DNA of 64,000 bases from Phytohabitans suffuscus. GTDB lineage: Bacteria; Actinomycetota; Actinomycetes; Mycobacteriales; Micromonosporaceae. Position 1 is the stretch's first letter. The number at the start of each line of letters is the position of its first letter. Of the stretch, positions 1 to 9,228 are shown piece by piece. Below the pieces are notes generated by a model. It searched no databases, was not told the DNA's origin, and saw only the letters and a program-made list of their open reading frames with translations. The translations under genes were made by a program, and so were the position numbers. The stretch lies in the NCBI RefSeq assembly GCF_011764565.1, contig NZ_AP022871.1:7006320-7070319 (forward strand). Reading direction: 5' to 3'.

Positions 1-629
1 CGATGCTCACGCCGCTGGTGCTCTCGTTCGCGTCCGCGGCGGCCCTCGGCGTGGTGGTGGCGTCCATGGGCCTCGGCGCGGTGCTCGGGAGTTTGTCGCT
101 GGCCGCCTGGGGCGGTCCCCGCCGCCGGATCAACGGCCTCGCCGGGTTCGCGCTACCGCTCGGCCTCTTCTTGTGCCTGGGAGCGTTGCGTCCGAGCATT
201 CCGCTGATCGCCGTCGCGGCGCTGGGCTTCACGTTCTGCTTCACCATCGTGGACGGCACGAGCCGCAACATCCTGCAGATCGAGGTCGAGCCCGACGCCC
301 AGGGCCGGGTGTTCGCCACCTACAACATGGTGGGCGGCGCCGTGCTCGCCTCGTCCTACCTGCTGGCCGGGCCGATCGCCGATCACTTCTTCGAGCCGCT
401 GCTGCTGGTGAACGGTCGGCTGGCCGAATCCGTCGGCTCCGTCATCGGTACCGGCCCTGGGCGCGGCATGGCGCTGCTCATGCTGGTGATCGGGCTTACC
501 ATGCTGCTGACGGCGGTGGCCGCGTACCGGCAGCCGAACCTGCGCAGCCTGCCCGACATCCCGACCGGCAAGCGGCCCGCGCCCGAGCCTCTCGCGGTCG
601 CGTCGCCCGTCCACGAGGTCAGGTCGTGA
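1..629 (+). CDS. MFS-type exporter, C-terminal part (cut by window edge)
   Basis: This is the C-terminal half of a major facilitator superfamily permease; the reading frame enters from the left edge, so the ATG at 3 is not the true start. Several hydrophobic segments are visible (LGVVVASMGLGAVLGSLSLA, FALPLGLFLCLGA, AVAALGFTFCFTIV, ALLMLVIGLTMLLTAVAAY), separated by short basic loops such as GGPRRRIN, and it ends in a Pro-rich cytoplasmic tail. MFS proteins of this type in NRPS clusters usually export the product. Its TGA overlaps the GTG of the next gene (GTGA at 626-629), so the two are probably translated together, linking an exporter to a DNA-repair protein. The substrate cannot be read from the sequence. 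Confidence 0.8.
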   Translation, partial: MLTPLVLSFASAAALGVVVASMGLGAVLGSLSLAAWGGPRRRINGLAGFALPLGLFLCLGALRPSIPLIAVAALGFTFCFTIVDGTSRNILQIEVEPDAQGRVFATYNMVGGAVLASSYLLAGPIADHFFEPLLLVNGRLAESVGSVIGTGPGRGMALLMLVIGLTMLLTAVAAYRQPNLRSLPDIPTGKRPAPEPLAVASPVHEVRS

Positions 630-1726
630 CCGTTCACGAGCTTTCCCTGGCCGACGCGCGGCGGATCGCGGTACGTGCGCAGCTGTTTGACCGCCGACGC
701 CCGACCAACCTGCTCGACATGGTCGATGGGCTGACGCTGCTGCAGATCGACCCGACGGCGGCCGTGGCGCCCAGTGCCGATCTGCTGGCCTGGAGCCGAC
801 TGGGCTCCTCCTACGCGCCGGCCCAGCTTGTCACCGCCCTCGAGGAACGCTCGCTGATCGAGCTACGGGCGATGATCCGCCCCGCGGCGGACCTGAAGCT
901 GTACCGTGCGGAGATGGCCGACTGGGCCGGGCGCGGCGAATCCAGCTTGTGGCCGGACGCGCACCACGACTGGGTCCGGGTCAACGATGCCTGCCGGCGG
1001 GACATCCTGCAGCGGCTCGACGAGGTGGGGCCGCTGTCGTCTCGGGATCTGCCCGACAAGTGCGTGAAGCCCTGGGGCTCGGCGGGATGGACCAACAACC
1101 GCAACGTGGCGCAGATGCTGGAGTTCATGGTGCGGCGTGGAGAGGTCGCGGTCGCTGGGCGGCGGGGCCGGGAGCGGCTGTGGGACCTGGCGGAACGGGT
1201 GTATCCGAACGACCCGGTTGTGCCGGCAGAGGAGGCTCGGCGCGTCCAGGACGAGCGGCGGCTGCGCGCACTGGGTATCGCCCGGGCTCGCGGCCCGGAA
1301 TGCCCTGTCGAGCCAATGGACGTGGGCGACGCGGGCGAGCGGGCCGTGGTGGCGGGAGTTCGGGGCGAGTGGCGGGTCGATCCGGCCGCGCTGGGCCAGC
1401 CCTTCTCCGGGCGTGCGGCGTTGCTGTCGCCGTTTGACCGGCTGGTCCACGACCGGCGACGCATGATCGAGCTCTTCGAGTTCGACTACCAGCTGGAGAT
1501 GTACAAACCAGCCGCGAAGCGCCGGTGGGGGTACTACGCGCTGCCGATCCTGTACGGCGACCGGCTGGTGGGCAAGCTGGACGCGACCGCCGACCGCAAG
1601 GCGGGGGTGTTCCGTCTCGTCGCCATCCATAGGGACACGGAATTCACCAAGGCCATGGCCACCGCCGTCGACCAGGAGATCAGAGAGCTGAGCCGTTGGC
1701 TCGAACTGGATCTGCTGCTGCCCTAG
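626..1726 (+). CDS. YcaQ/AlkZ-like winged-helix DNA glycosylase
   Basis: A 366-aa protein of the HTH_42 (DUF1006) family that includes E. coli YcaQ and Streptomyces AlkZ, enzymes that excise alkylated bases or unhook interstrand crosslinks. The segment LLQIDP near residue 38 provides a Q-aliphatic-D triplet, the active-site form I associate with the YcaQ branch (AlkZ has Q-aliphatic-Q). Later family features are WGSAGWTNNRNVAQMLEFMVRRGEVAVAG, LLSPFDRLVHDRRR and the C-terminal GKLDATADRKAGVFRL. The GTG start at 626 overlaps the exporter stop. Members inside biosynthetic clusters often give self-resistance to DNA-alkylating products, so its position beside an exporter suggests that role; this is inference. 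The 184 bp after it hold no evident gene. Confidence 0.8.
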   Translation: MTVHELSLADARRIAVRAQLFDRRRPTNLLDMVDGLTLLQIDPTAAVAPSADLLAWSRLGSSYAPAQLVTALEERSLIELRAMIRPAADLKLYRAEMADWAGRGESSLWPDAHHDWVRVNDACRRDILQRLDEVGPLSSRDLPDKCVKPWGSAGWTNNRNVAQMLEFMVRRGEVAVAGRRGRERLWDLAERVYPNDPVVPAEEARRVQDERRLRALGIARARGPECPVEPMDVGDAGERAVVAGVRGEWRVDPAALGQPFSGRAALLSPFDRLVHDRRRMIELFEFDYQLEMYKPAAKRRWGYYALPILYGDRLVGKLDATADRKAGVFRLVAIHRDTEFTKAMATAVDQEIRELSRWLELDLLLP

Positions 1727-1910
1727 GGCCGGCGCCGAGCCGCTGTAGTCGCGTGTCGAGTGCCATTGGGCCGGCTGGCCACGGCCGGCCCAACGGCATG
1801 CCACGCGTCGCTGTGGTAGGCGCACGACGCGCGCCGCGTGCCACGCCATTCCTAAATGGAGATGTGAGCTACCGCGTTTGCTCTGCTTCCGCGAAGGAGG
1901 CTCGTTGAGA

Positions 1911-2729
1911 TCACCTCACTGTGGACTCGCGGGATGCGGCCGACGGCTGGCGGCGAGCCGAGCGAATCCGCTCATACTCCAAGAAACCTTCGACGACGAG
2001 GATGACGAGCATCAGACCTACCCAGTTCTCGGTGGAGTCCTTCACCTGTAGGTAGATGTCCCTGTTGCTCTCCAGCCTCGTGTGGAACTGCGTGTAGATA
2101 GCCAGCTGGATCAGGGGGTCTATGGCCAGTTCCACAAGGACCAGGCAGGTAAGGCCAAAGCTGCGCAACATCCAGCGGCGGTGCTCCTCGACGTGGCCTC
2201 GCCGGCGCAGCACGTAACCATATGTCGTGACAGAGAACCACAGCAGGAGCGGGACGACCTGCGAGAACATGGTGGCGACGCTGAATGGCCAGAACACCTG
2301 CACCACGAGTGCGGAAATCACCGCAGGGTACACGCCGGCGAAGATGTAGATCCGACCGACGGACCGATGAACCCGAGGGTGCGTACGCCGCAGCCACGGC
2401 CACATCTGGAAGAAGACGAGAGCGAGCGCAACCGACGCGGTCATCACGTGGAGGGTCAGCGTCGGAAAATACCACGGGTACTCTGCCGGTGAGAGCTGAT
2501 TGCCCGCATATTCGCGGGCTGCGCTGCCCAGCTCGGGATCAAACTGGCCAAAGCGCGACCAGGCGCCGAAGAGGGCCCAGGCTACATAGGCGGCCAGCAG
2601 TCCCAGGGCGATTCTGACCGGCCACCGCCGGCGCCTGCGCTGAGGGACGCGGCCCTCGTCATCGTCGTGCGTCTCGCCACCGTGCCGCGTCACGTCGACC
2701 GGTGAGCCTTCTACGCGTGTCATACGCAT
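1911..2729 (-). CDS. DUF2306-family membrane protein
   Basis: A 272-aa membrane protein with a charged, Arg-rich cytoplasmic N-terminus (about 35 residues), a first helix at IALGLLAAYVAWALFG, and further helices including LTLHVMTASVALALVFFQMW, IYIFAGVYPAVISALVVQVF and VGLMLVILVVEGFLEY. The paired His motifs (LHVMTAS; HPRVHRSVGRIYIFAGV; EEHRRWMLRSF) are typical of DUF2306 proteins, whose role is unknown but which resemble haem-binding membrane proteins. The ATG at 2729 has no clear Shine-Dalgarno site; an ATG two codons later is equally possible. It lies convergent to the glycosylase and downstream of the acyl-CoA dehydrogenase on the same strand, with a 111-bp gap. A role in the cluster is not evident. 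Confidence 0.7.
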   Translation of the reverse strand: MRMTRVEGSPVDVTRHGGETHDDDEGRVPQRRRRRWPVRIALGLLAAYVAWALFGAWSRFGQFDPELGSAAREYAGNQLSPAEYPWYFPTLTLHVMTASVALALVFFQMWPWLRRTHPRVHRSVGRIYIFAGVYPAVISALVVQVFWPFSVATMFSQVVPLLLWFSVTTYGYVLRRRGHVEEHRRWMLRSFGLTCLVLVELAIDPLIQLAIYTQFHTRLESNRDIYLQVKDSTENWVGLMLVILVVEGFLEYERIRSARRQPSAASRESTVR

Positions 2730-2840
2730 AAGGTTGGACCGAGCCGCTCGGGTTGGCCTGTCACGCCTTCAGGCCACATCGGGACGCCGGTCGATCGGGC
2801 GAATTCGAGGTCCGTCGTCGACGGAGCGTCCCGTGCAGAG

Positions 2841-3980
2841 TCAGATGAGGTCGTCCCCGAAAGAGAGCAGCTCCGCGTTGACGGCACCAAGCCGGTCGTT
2901 GGAGATCATCAAACGCGCGGAGTAGAGGTCACGCAGATGGCGGCTGACGGAGAATTCGCCGATCTCCGAGTAACCGGCCATCCCGCAGACTTCGAGCGCC
3001 ATCTGCGCGATGCGTACCGCGTCGATTGACACCCGCATCTTCAGGGCGTTGGCGCGTACGGCGAGTCCGCGGCCGCGCGGGTCCTTGGCGTAGTCGGCCG
3101 CGAACAGCCTGATCGAGTCCTTCATCATCTGCCCGTGGGCGTGCATCCAGGCCACCCGTGGGTCCGGCGCGGCGGTGCTTTTGCGCAGCTTCGCGCGGGT
3201 GTACCCGATCGACCGTCGCATGGCGTCTTCGGCGATGCCCGACCACACGGCCGACCAGAGTATGTGCGACAGCGGAACCATGCAGTGCGTCGCGATCTCG
3301 CTGAACGGTTGCCGCAGGACCTGCCAGGAGCGGACCACCGCGGTGAGCGCCTGCGGCGCGCTGCAGGTCCCGCGCATGCCCAGGGTGTCCCAGGTCCCGG
3401 TTTGTCGCAGCGTCGCCTGGTGCGACTCGACCAGGACGAGCACCTGGTCGCCGGCCGCGGCTTCCGGGCCGCGGCGGGCGGTGACCAGGAAGCTGTCGGC
3501 GGCCTCGGCGTAGGAGACCGTCAGGGCCCGCTTGGCGACCTCGACCCCACCCGGCACCTGCCGCACCGCGGCCTTGCTGGTCCGGAGGTTGCCGCCGACC
3601 CCCTCCTCGGACGTCATGGACGCGATCAGGAGCTGCTCACGGGAGGCCCGCCTGAGGTAGTCTGCGAGTTCGCGCTGCTGCTCCGCGCTGTGCTCCATGC
3701 AGCCGAGCTGGATCTGGTGCATCGCCCAGATCATCGCGGTCGATCCGCACAGTGTCCCCAGGGACCTGCCCACCTCGCTGAGCTGCAGCGCGTCGAAGCC
3801 GTGACCGCCGTACCGCGACGGGATCGCCGCCGACATGAGCCCGGCGTCCTTGAGGGTCGCGATGCTGCGCGTGGGAAAGGCCGCCGCCTTGTCCGCCTTG
3901 ACCGCCTCCTCCGCGATGACGGCTCGGGCGCCGTCCACCGCCACGAGTGCCTCGGCGACGCCGGCGACCGCGCGGCTCAT
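2841..3980 (-). CDS. Acyl-CoA dehydrogenase-family flavoprotein
   Basis: A 379-aa FAD enzyme of the acyl-CoA dehydrogenase superfamily. Visible features are the N-terminal helical domain ending in LMSAAIPSRYGGHGFDALQLSEVGRSL, the mid-domain substrate and flavin-contacting region SMTSEEGVGGN, and the C-terminal helical domain with LEVCGMAGYSEIGEFSVSRHLRDLYSARLMISND. In NRPS clusters such enzymes oxidise aminoacyl or acyl groups held on a carrier protein, for example proline to pyrrole. I chose ATG 3980 because it overlaps the TE stop as ATGA; the longer upstream reading belongs to the thioesterase in another frame. It is therefore co-translated with the serine-activating NRPS, and its substrate may be a residue tethered there. 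The usual catalytic Glu cannot be placed with confidence. Confidence 0.85.
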   Translation of the reverse strand: MSRAVAGVAEALVAVDGARAVIAEEAVKADKAAAFPTRSIATLKDAGLMSAAIPSRYGGHGFDALQLSEVGRSLGTLCGSTAMIWAMHQIQLGCMEHSAEQQRELADYLRRASREQLLIASMTSEEGVGGNLRTSKAAVRQVPGGVEVAKRALTVSYAEAADSFLVTARRGPEAAAGDQVLVLVESHQATLRQTGTWDTLGMRGTCSAPQALTAVVRSWQVLRQPFSEIATHCMVPLSHILWSAVWSGIAEDAMRRSIGYTRAKLRKSTAAPDPRVAWMHAHGQMMKDSIRLFAADYAKDPRGRGLAVRANALKMRVSIDAVRIAQMALEVCGMAGYSEIGEFSVSRHLRDLYSARLMISNDRLGAVNAELLSFGDDLI

Positions 3981-6900
3981 CGCCGTGGGCCTGACGACGC
4001 GGCACTCTCCAGGATCTTCGCCACGATCTCGGGCTGCTGCTGGTGGAAATAGTGACCGCCGCCCGGCACGGTGGCCAGGTCGACGCTCGGGCTGAAGCGA
4101 TTCCACATCCGCCACCGCTGCTCGTGGCGGGGGTGAGCGGGTCGTCCATACCAGCGATGAAGGTGATCGGCGCCGCGAGCCGCGGTGTGTCGCCACGGCG
4201 GGTCCAGCGCGCCGAGAAGTAGCGGCTTGCCTCGGCCACGTCGTGGCGGAAGGCGCGCATGACGAACGCCAACACCTCGTCGTCGACCACGCCGTCGAAA
4301 CCACCGATCGACCGCAGGTACCGCATCTCGGCGGCGTCGGCGCCCGGGCGGTCGTTGCCGGTGAGGCCGACCGTGCTCGCCGAGACCCGCAGCATCCCGC
4401 GGCTGACCAGGGTGGTGAGCCCGCGCTGCACCACCCGGCCGACAGGCCCCGGCTCGTAGAACGGGAAAGACCCGCCGAGGAACAGCCGGTCGACGTGGCG
4501 ACCCTCCGCCTCCAGCCGCCGCGTCACCTCGACGGCCAGCGCGACCCCGGCACAGTGCCCGTACACCGACGTCGGCCCGTCGGCGCGCTGCAGCACGGCC
4601 TCTACGGTCTCCTGCGCCACCTCCTCCAACGGGCGCAGCTCGCGTTCGCCGCCGGGGTCGTGACCGGGCAGTGACACCGCGAAGAGCTCGACCTCCGGCG
4701 AAAGCGCCCGCGCGAGCGGCTGGTAGCTGATCGCGCTGCCGCCGCCGAATGGGACGCACACAAGCGTGCGCGCCGCCGGCGCCGGCCCGGTCAGCCGCAG
4801 GAGGATCCCGCCGGCTCGTCGGCCGAGCGGAGGGCGGCGGTCAGCTCCCGCGCGCTCGGATGCGCGACGAGCAACGCGATGGTCGCCCCTCGATGCGGCG
4901 TATGGCGCGCACCGCGTCGTACGAGCTCCCGCCGAGGTCGAAGAAGCTGGCGGCGATGTCGACCTCCGCCAGGCCGAGGACCTCTCGGTAGACCGCGGCA
5001 ACCGCCTCCTCCTCCGGCGTGGCCGGGGCCGCCGCCCGCTGCCGCGCCCGGACGGCTGGTGTGGAGCTGCCCACCGCCGGGTCCGGGAGGGCGGAGCGGT
5101 CCAGCTTGCCGCTGCGGGTCAACGGCATCGCCGGCAGTACGGTGAACGTGGCCGGCACCATGTAGCCGGGCAACTCGGCGTGCAGGTGGTCGCGCAGCGC
5201 TTGCGGATCGAGCTCCGCACCGCCGGCCACCGTCAGGTACGCGGCGAGTTGCTGGCCGTCGTCCCGGTCGCGGACGACCACCGCGGCCTCGCGCACGCTG
5301 AGATGGCGGGCCAGAACCTGCTCGATCTCACCGAGCTCGATCCGGTAGCCGCGCACCTTCACCTGGCGGTCGAGGCGGCCGAGGAACTCCAGGGCGCCGT
5401 CGGGAAGCCGGCGCACCTTGTCACCGGTCCGGTAGAGCCGGCCGCCGGGTCCGGCGAGCGGGTGCGCGACGAACGTCGTGGCGGTCAGCCCGGGCCGGTT
5501 GAGGTAGCCGCGCGCCAGCTGGACGCCGCCGAGGTACAGCTCGCCGGGCACGTTAGGCGGCGCTGGCAGCAGCCGGCGATCCAGGACGTGCGCCGCGGTG
5601 TTGGCGATCGGCTGTCCGATGGGGATGACGTCCGGCGGTCCGGGCCGCGCGCAGTCCCACCAGGTCACGTCGACCGCGGCCTCGGTCGGGCCGTACAGGT
5701 TGTGCAGCTCCACCTGGGGAGCAGGGCGTGCGCGCGTTGGACCAGTGCGTGCGGGAGCTGCTCACCGCTGCAGATCACGCGGCGCAGCGTCGGCAGGTGC
5801 GTCGCCGCGGGCTCGTCCACGAACAGCCGAAGCATCGACGGCACGAAGTGGGCGGTGGTGACGCCTCGGCGGGTGATGGTCTCGGCGAGGTACTCGGCGT
5901 CCTGATGACCCCCCGGCGCGGCCACGACCATCCTCGCTCCGGTGATCAGCGGCCAGAAGAACTCCCACACCGAGACGTCGAAGCCGAACGGGGTCTTCTG
6001 CATCACCGCGTCGTCGGCGGTGAGCGCGAACGCGTCCCGCATCCACAGCAGACGGTTGACGATCGCCCGATGGGTGATGACGACGCCCTTGGGCTTGCCC
6101 GTCGAGCCCGAGGTGTACATGACGTACGCCGCGTCGCCTCCGCCCACCGCAGGTCGCGTCCAGCCGGACGGCGTGGCCGAAAGGTCGTTCAGCGTCAGCA
6201 CGTGCCGTGCGCCGGCGGCACAGGCTCGGCCGGCGGCCTCGCGTTGCGCGAGCACCACGCCGGCGCCGGCGTCGGCCACTGTCAAGGCCAGCCGCGCGGC
6301 CGGCAGCGACGGGTCAAGCGGCAGGTAGGCCGCTCCGGCGAGCAGCGTGCCGAGCAGGCCGGTCACCATGTCCAGCGACCGGTCGGCGCAGACCCCGACG
6401 ATGTGCCCCGGGCGGGCGCCCAGCGCCCCGAGTGCCGCGGCGGCTTGCCTGGCCCGGTCCAGCAGTTCCCCGTACCGGTAGGACCCGTCGTCGGTCACGA
6501 CCGCAAGGGCGCCGGGTGTCTTCGCCGCCTGCCGCTCGACGAGGTCGGGCAGCGTGCTGTCCGCGTCCGGGTAGGTCACCGGCGGACCTGTCGCGCCGGA
6601 TGCCCGCGGTAGCGCGGCGGCGACCTCGGCGATGCGGTCGTGCCGCGCCACCGCGGCGAGGGCGGCTTGGAAGCACTCGAGGATCTCGTCAGCCGCCCCC
6701 GCGGCGAACCGCTCGCGGTGGACGTGGACACCCAGGGTCAGCTGTGGCTCGGGCGTGACGGTCAGTACCAACGGCTGGCTGGTCTTCTCGACCGTGTCGA
6801 CCGGCCGAATCGACAACCGCTGCCCGAGGGCACCGAACTCCACGGCGAGCGAGTAGTTGTCGAAGACGACGAGGCTGTGGAACAGCGGTCGCGCGCCGGG

Positions 6901-7923
6901 CACGCCGACCCACTGCTTGATCTGCGCGAGCGGGCTGTACTCGTACCGCCGGACGGCGGTGTAGCTCGCCTGGACCTCGCGCAGCCACTCCCCGACATCG
7001 CCGTCGTCGGGCACCGTCACCCGCACCGGCAGGGTATTGGTGAAGAGGCCCATCATGCGCTCGACCCGGGGTAGCTCAGGCGGGCGGCCGGCGCTGGTGA
7101 CGCCGAACATTACGTGGGCGTTGCCGCTGTAGCGCTGCAGGACCAGCGCCCACGCCGCGTGCAGCACGGTGTTCAGGGTGACCCGGTGGCTCGCCGCCTT
7201 CGCCCGCAGTCGTTTCTCCTCCCCGGCCGGCAGCCGCACGTTCCGCTCGTCGAGCGGGCCGGCGGTGCGCTGCGGGTCGGCCGGCAGCAAGGGCGCCAGC
7301 GGGGTGGCCTCGATGCGCCCGGACAGGGTGTGGGTCCAGAAGTCCTTCGCCGCATCCAGGTCCTGCCGCCGCAACCAGGCGATGTAGTCGCGGTACGGCG
7401 GCGCCGGCTCTGGCGGCGGGCCGCCGAAGATCAGGCTCGCGTACCGGCGCATGACGTCGCTGAGGAAGATGGGCACGGACCAGCCGTCGAGCAGTAGCAG
7501 GTGATGCGTCCAGATGACGCCGTACCGGCGGTCGCCGAACTGGATCAGGTGCAGCCGCTGCAACGGCGCGACCGCCGGGTCGAACCCCGCTGCCAGGTCC
7601 TCGGCGAGCAGCCGGTCGAACCGCTCCTCCTGGTCCTCCAGACCGGACAAGTCGTACCGCTTGATCAGCGACGGCACGTCCCGGTGCACCACCTGCTGTG
7701 GCTTGTCCAGGCCCTCCCAGTGGAACGAGGTCCGCAGGATCGTGTGCGCCCGAGCCGTCTGCTCCCACGCCCGCAGGAGCGTGTCGACGTCCAGCGGGCC
7801 ATCCACGTGGAAGCTGCGCTGGTTGAGGTAGACGTCGGCGTCGCCGTTGTAGAGGCTGTGGAACAGGATGCCCTGTTGAAGCGGAGACAGCTCGTAGATG
7901 TCTTCGATGTCGCCGGCGCTCAT
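3977..7923 (-). CDS. NRPS C-A(Ser)-T-TE, reading frame broken at four sites
   Basis: A terminating NRPS module of about 1315 aa once repaired. C domain (about 1-430) carries HHLLLLDG. A domain (about 455-950) carries YTSGSTGKPKG, FDVSVWEF, YGPTEAAVD, YRTGDK and LTRSGKLDR. The pocket residues read DVWHISLVDK, essentially the serine code. T domain carries LGGSSYD. The TE carries GHCAG, with Cys where Ser is usual, a late Asp in AGMDDPLTP and His in GGGHYF. The frame breaks at the G run 5716-5719, at C runs 4886-4889 and 4807-4809, and near 4120-4128; each is repaired by one added base, so sequencing deletions are likely. If the break near 4807 were real, the TE would be a separate protein. ATG 7923 has AAGGGAG upstream. 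The stop overlaps the acyl-CoA dehydrogenase start. Confidence 0.85.
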
Positions 7924-8020
7924 CCTGACTCCCTTGCAGCGGCCAGCCACACGGCCGGCGGGGAAAGGCCGTCCACCTGGTGCGACGCTACCGGCGTGCC
8001 TGGTGCGGAGGGTTGAGCCG

Positions 8021-8061
8021 TCTTTACGTGACGCCTACGCCGCTTTGCCGGTCGGTAGCGT
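8021..8061 (+). promoter_or_regulatory. Cluster promoter element, copy 1
   Basis: TCTTTACGTGAC at 8021-8032 is followed after 23 nt by TAGCGT at 8056-8061. The same pair recurs at 19315-19349 and 22173-22207. TAGCGT fits the actinobacterial -10 form TAnnnT. It points at the VioD-like gene (ATG 8098) and lies in the 174-bp gap shared with the divergent serine NRPS. The GTGAC part may be an activator site; that is inference. Confidence 0.55.
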
Positions 8062-8097
8062 CGGCTCACGGATGGGCCTGGGACGGGACGGTTCGAT

Positions 8098-9228
8098 ATG
8101 GACATCGCTGTTGCGCGGCTCGAAGCCTGGATGCGCAGCTACTACCACAACGTCGACCACGACGTGGGCAGCAGCGGCGTGCGGGATCTCTCGATAGCGG
8201 ACCTGCTCGCTATCAGCGGCGCCGGCCTCTCCGACCTGAACGCGCTGACAATCCGCGACAGCGAGACCTACGGCGGCAGCGGCCTGCGAAGCGCGCTCGC
8301 CGATCGCTGGACCGGCGGGGACGTCGACCCGGTGATGGTCACGCACGGTTCCAGCGAGGCGATCTACCTGGTGATGCACCTGGCGGTCGGGCGGGGTGAC
8401 GAGATCGTGGTCGTGGATCCGGCGTACCAGCAGCTCTACGACGTCGCGCGGTGGCGGGGGTGCCGGATCACGCCGTGGCCGTTGCGGGCAGCGGAGGGTT
8501 TCCGGGTCGACCTGCCGCGGTTGTGGGAGCTGGCGCGTACGCGGCCGCGGATGATCGTGGTGAACTTCCCGCACAACCCGACCGGCGTCAGCATCACGCC
8601 CGCCGAGCAGGACGAGATCATCGCCATCGCACGAGAGGCGGGTGCGTGGCTGGTGTGGGACAACGCGTTCGGCGAGATGACGTATACAGGCGCATCGCTG
8701 CCGTTGCCGCATGGCCGGTACGAAAAGACAGTTTGCTTCGGCACCCTCTCCAAGAGCTACGGGCTGGCCGGGTTGCGGGTCGGCTGGTGCCTCGCGCCGC
8801 CGGACCTTCTGGCCCGCGCGGCGATCCTTCGTGACCACATCGCGCTGTACGTGTCGCCGGTGCTGGAGTTCTTCGCCGAGCTGGCGGTACGCAACGCTGA
8901 CCGGATCCTCAAGCTCCAGCACGAACACGCCTCGGCCAACCGGCGGCGGCTGCTGGACTGGGCCGCCACGATGCCGGATTCCGTGCGCGTGGCGCCGCCG
9001 GACGGCGGTGTCACAGCGTTCGTGGAGTTTCTCGGGTACCCGGACGTGACCGACCTCTGCCGCGAACTGGCCGAGCGTTACCGGGTACTGCTGGTGCCGG
9101 GATCCTGCTTCGGCGACGCGTTCGCCAGCTACGCGCGGCTCGGCTTCGGCGGTACGGCCGCCGAACTGTTCGCTGGACTGTCCGCTGTGGAGGAGCTTGT
9201 GCGCGCTCGGACGGGGATGCCCGCATGA
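8098..9228 (+). CDS. VioD-like PLP enzyme (capreomycidine synthase family)
   Basis: A 376-aa fold-type I PLP enzyme. It matches what I recall of VioD, which cyclises 3-hydroxy-L-arginine to capreomycidine: an N-terminal LEAWMRSYYHNVDHDVGSSG segment, HGSSEAIYL, NFPHNPTG, a FGTLSKSYGLAGLRVGWC stretch whose Lys should hold PLP, RRRLLDWAA and DGGVTAFVEF followed by DVTDLC. Aspartate D in VWDNAF should pair with the PLP ring nitrogen. The likely partner is the VioC-like hydroxylase at 28683. An ordinary transaminase or a streptolidine-type variant cannot be excluded. It is transcribed from promoter element 1, and its TGA overlaps the ATG of the A-T gene (ATGA at 9225-9228), so the amino-acid maker is coupled to a probable activator. 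Confidence 0.75.
   Translation: MDIAVARLEAWMRSYYHNVDHDVGSSGVRDLSIADLLAISGAGLSDLNALTIRDSETYGGSGLRSALADRWTGGDVDPVMVTHGSSEAIYLVMHLAVGRGDEIVVVDPAYQQLYDVARWRGCRITPWPLRAAEGFRVDLPRLWELARTRPRMIVVNFPHNPTGVSITPAEQDEIIAIAREAGAWLVWDNAFGEMTYTGASLPLPHGRYEKTVCFGTLSKSYGLAGLRVGWCLAPPDLLARAAILRDHIALYVSPVLEFFAELAVRNADRILKLQHEHASANRRRLLDWAATMPDSVRVAPPDGGVTAFVEFLGYPDVTDLCRELAERYRVLLVPGSCFGDAFASYARLGFGGTAAELFAGLSAVEELVRARTGMPA

Noticed and set aside
3981..4304. N-terminal extension of the acyl-CoA dehydrogenase
   Set aside because: This stretch is the C-terminal end of the thioesterase in another frame; the ATGA overlap at 3977-3980 marks the true start.
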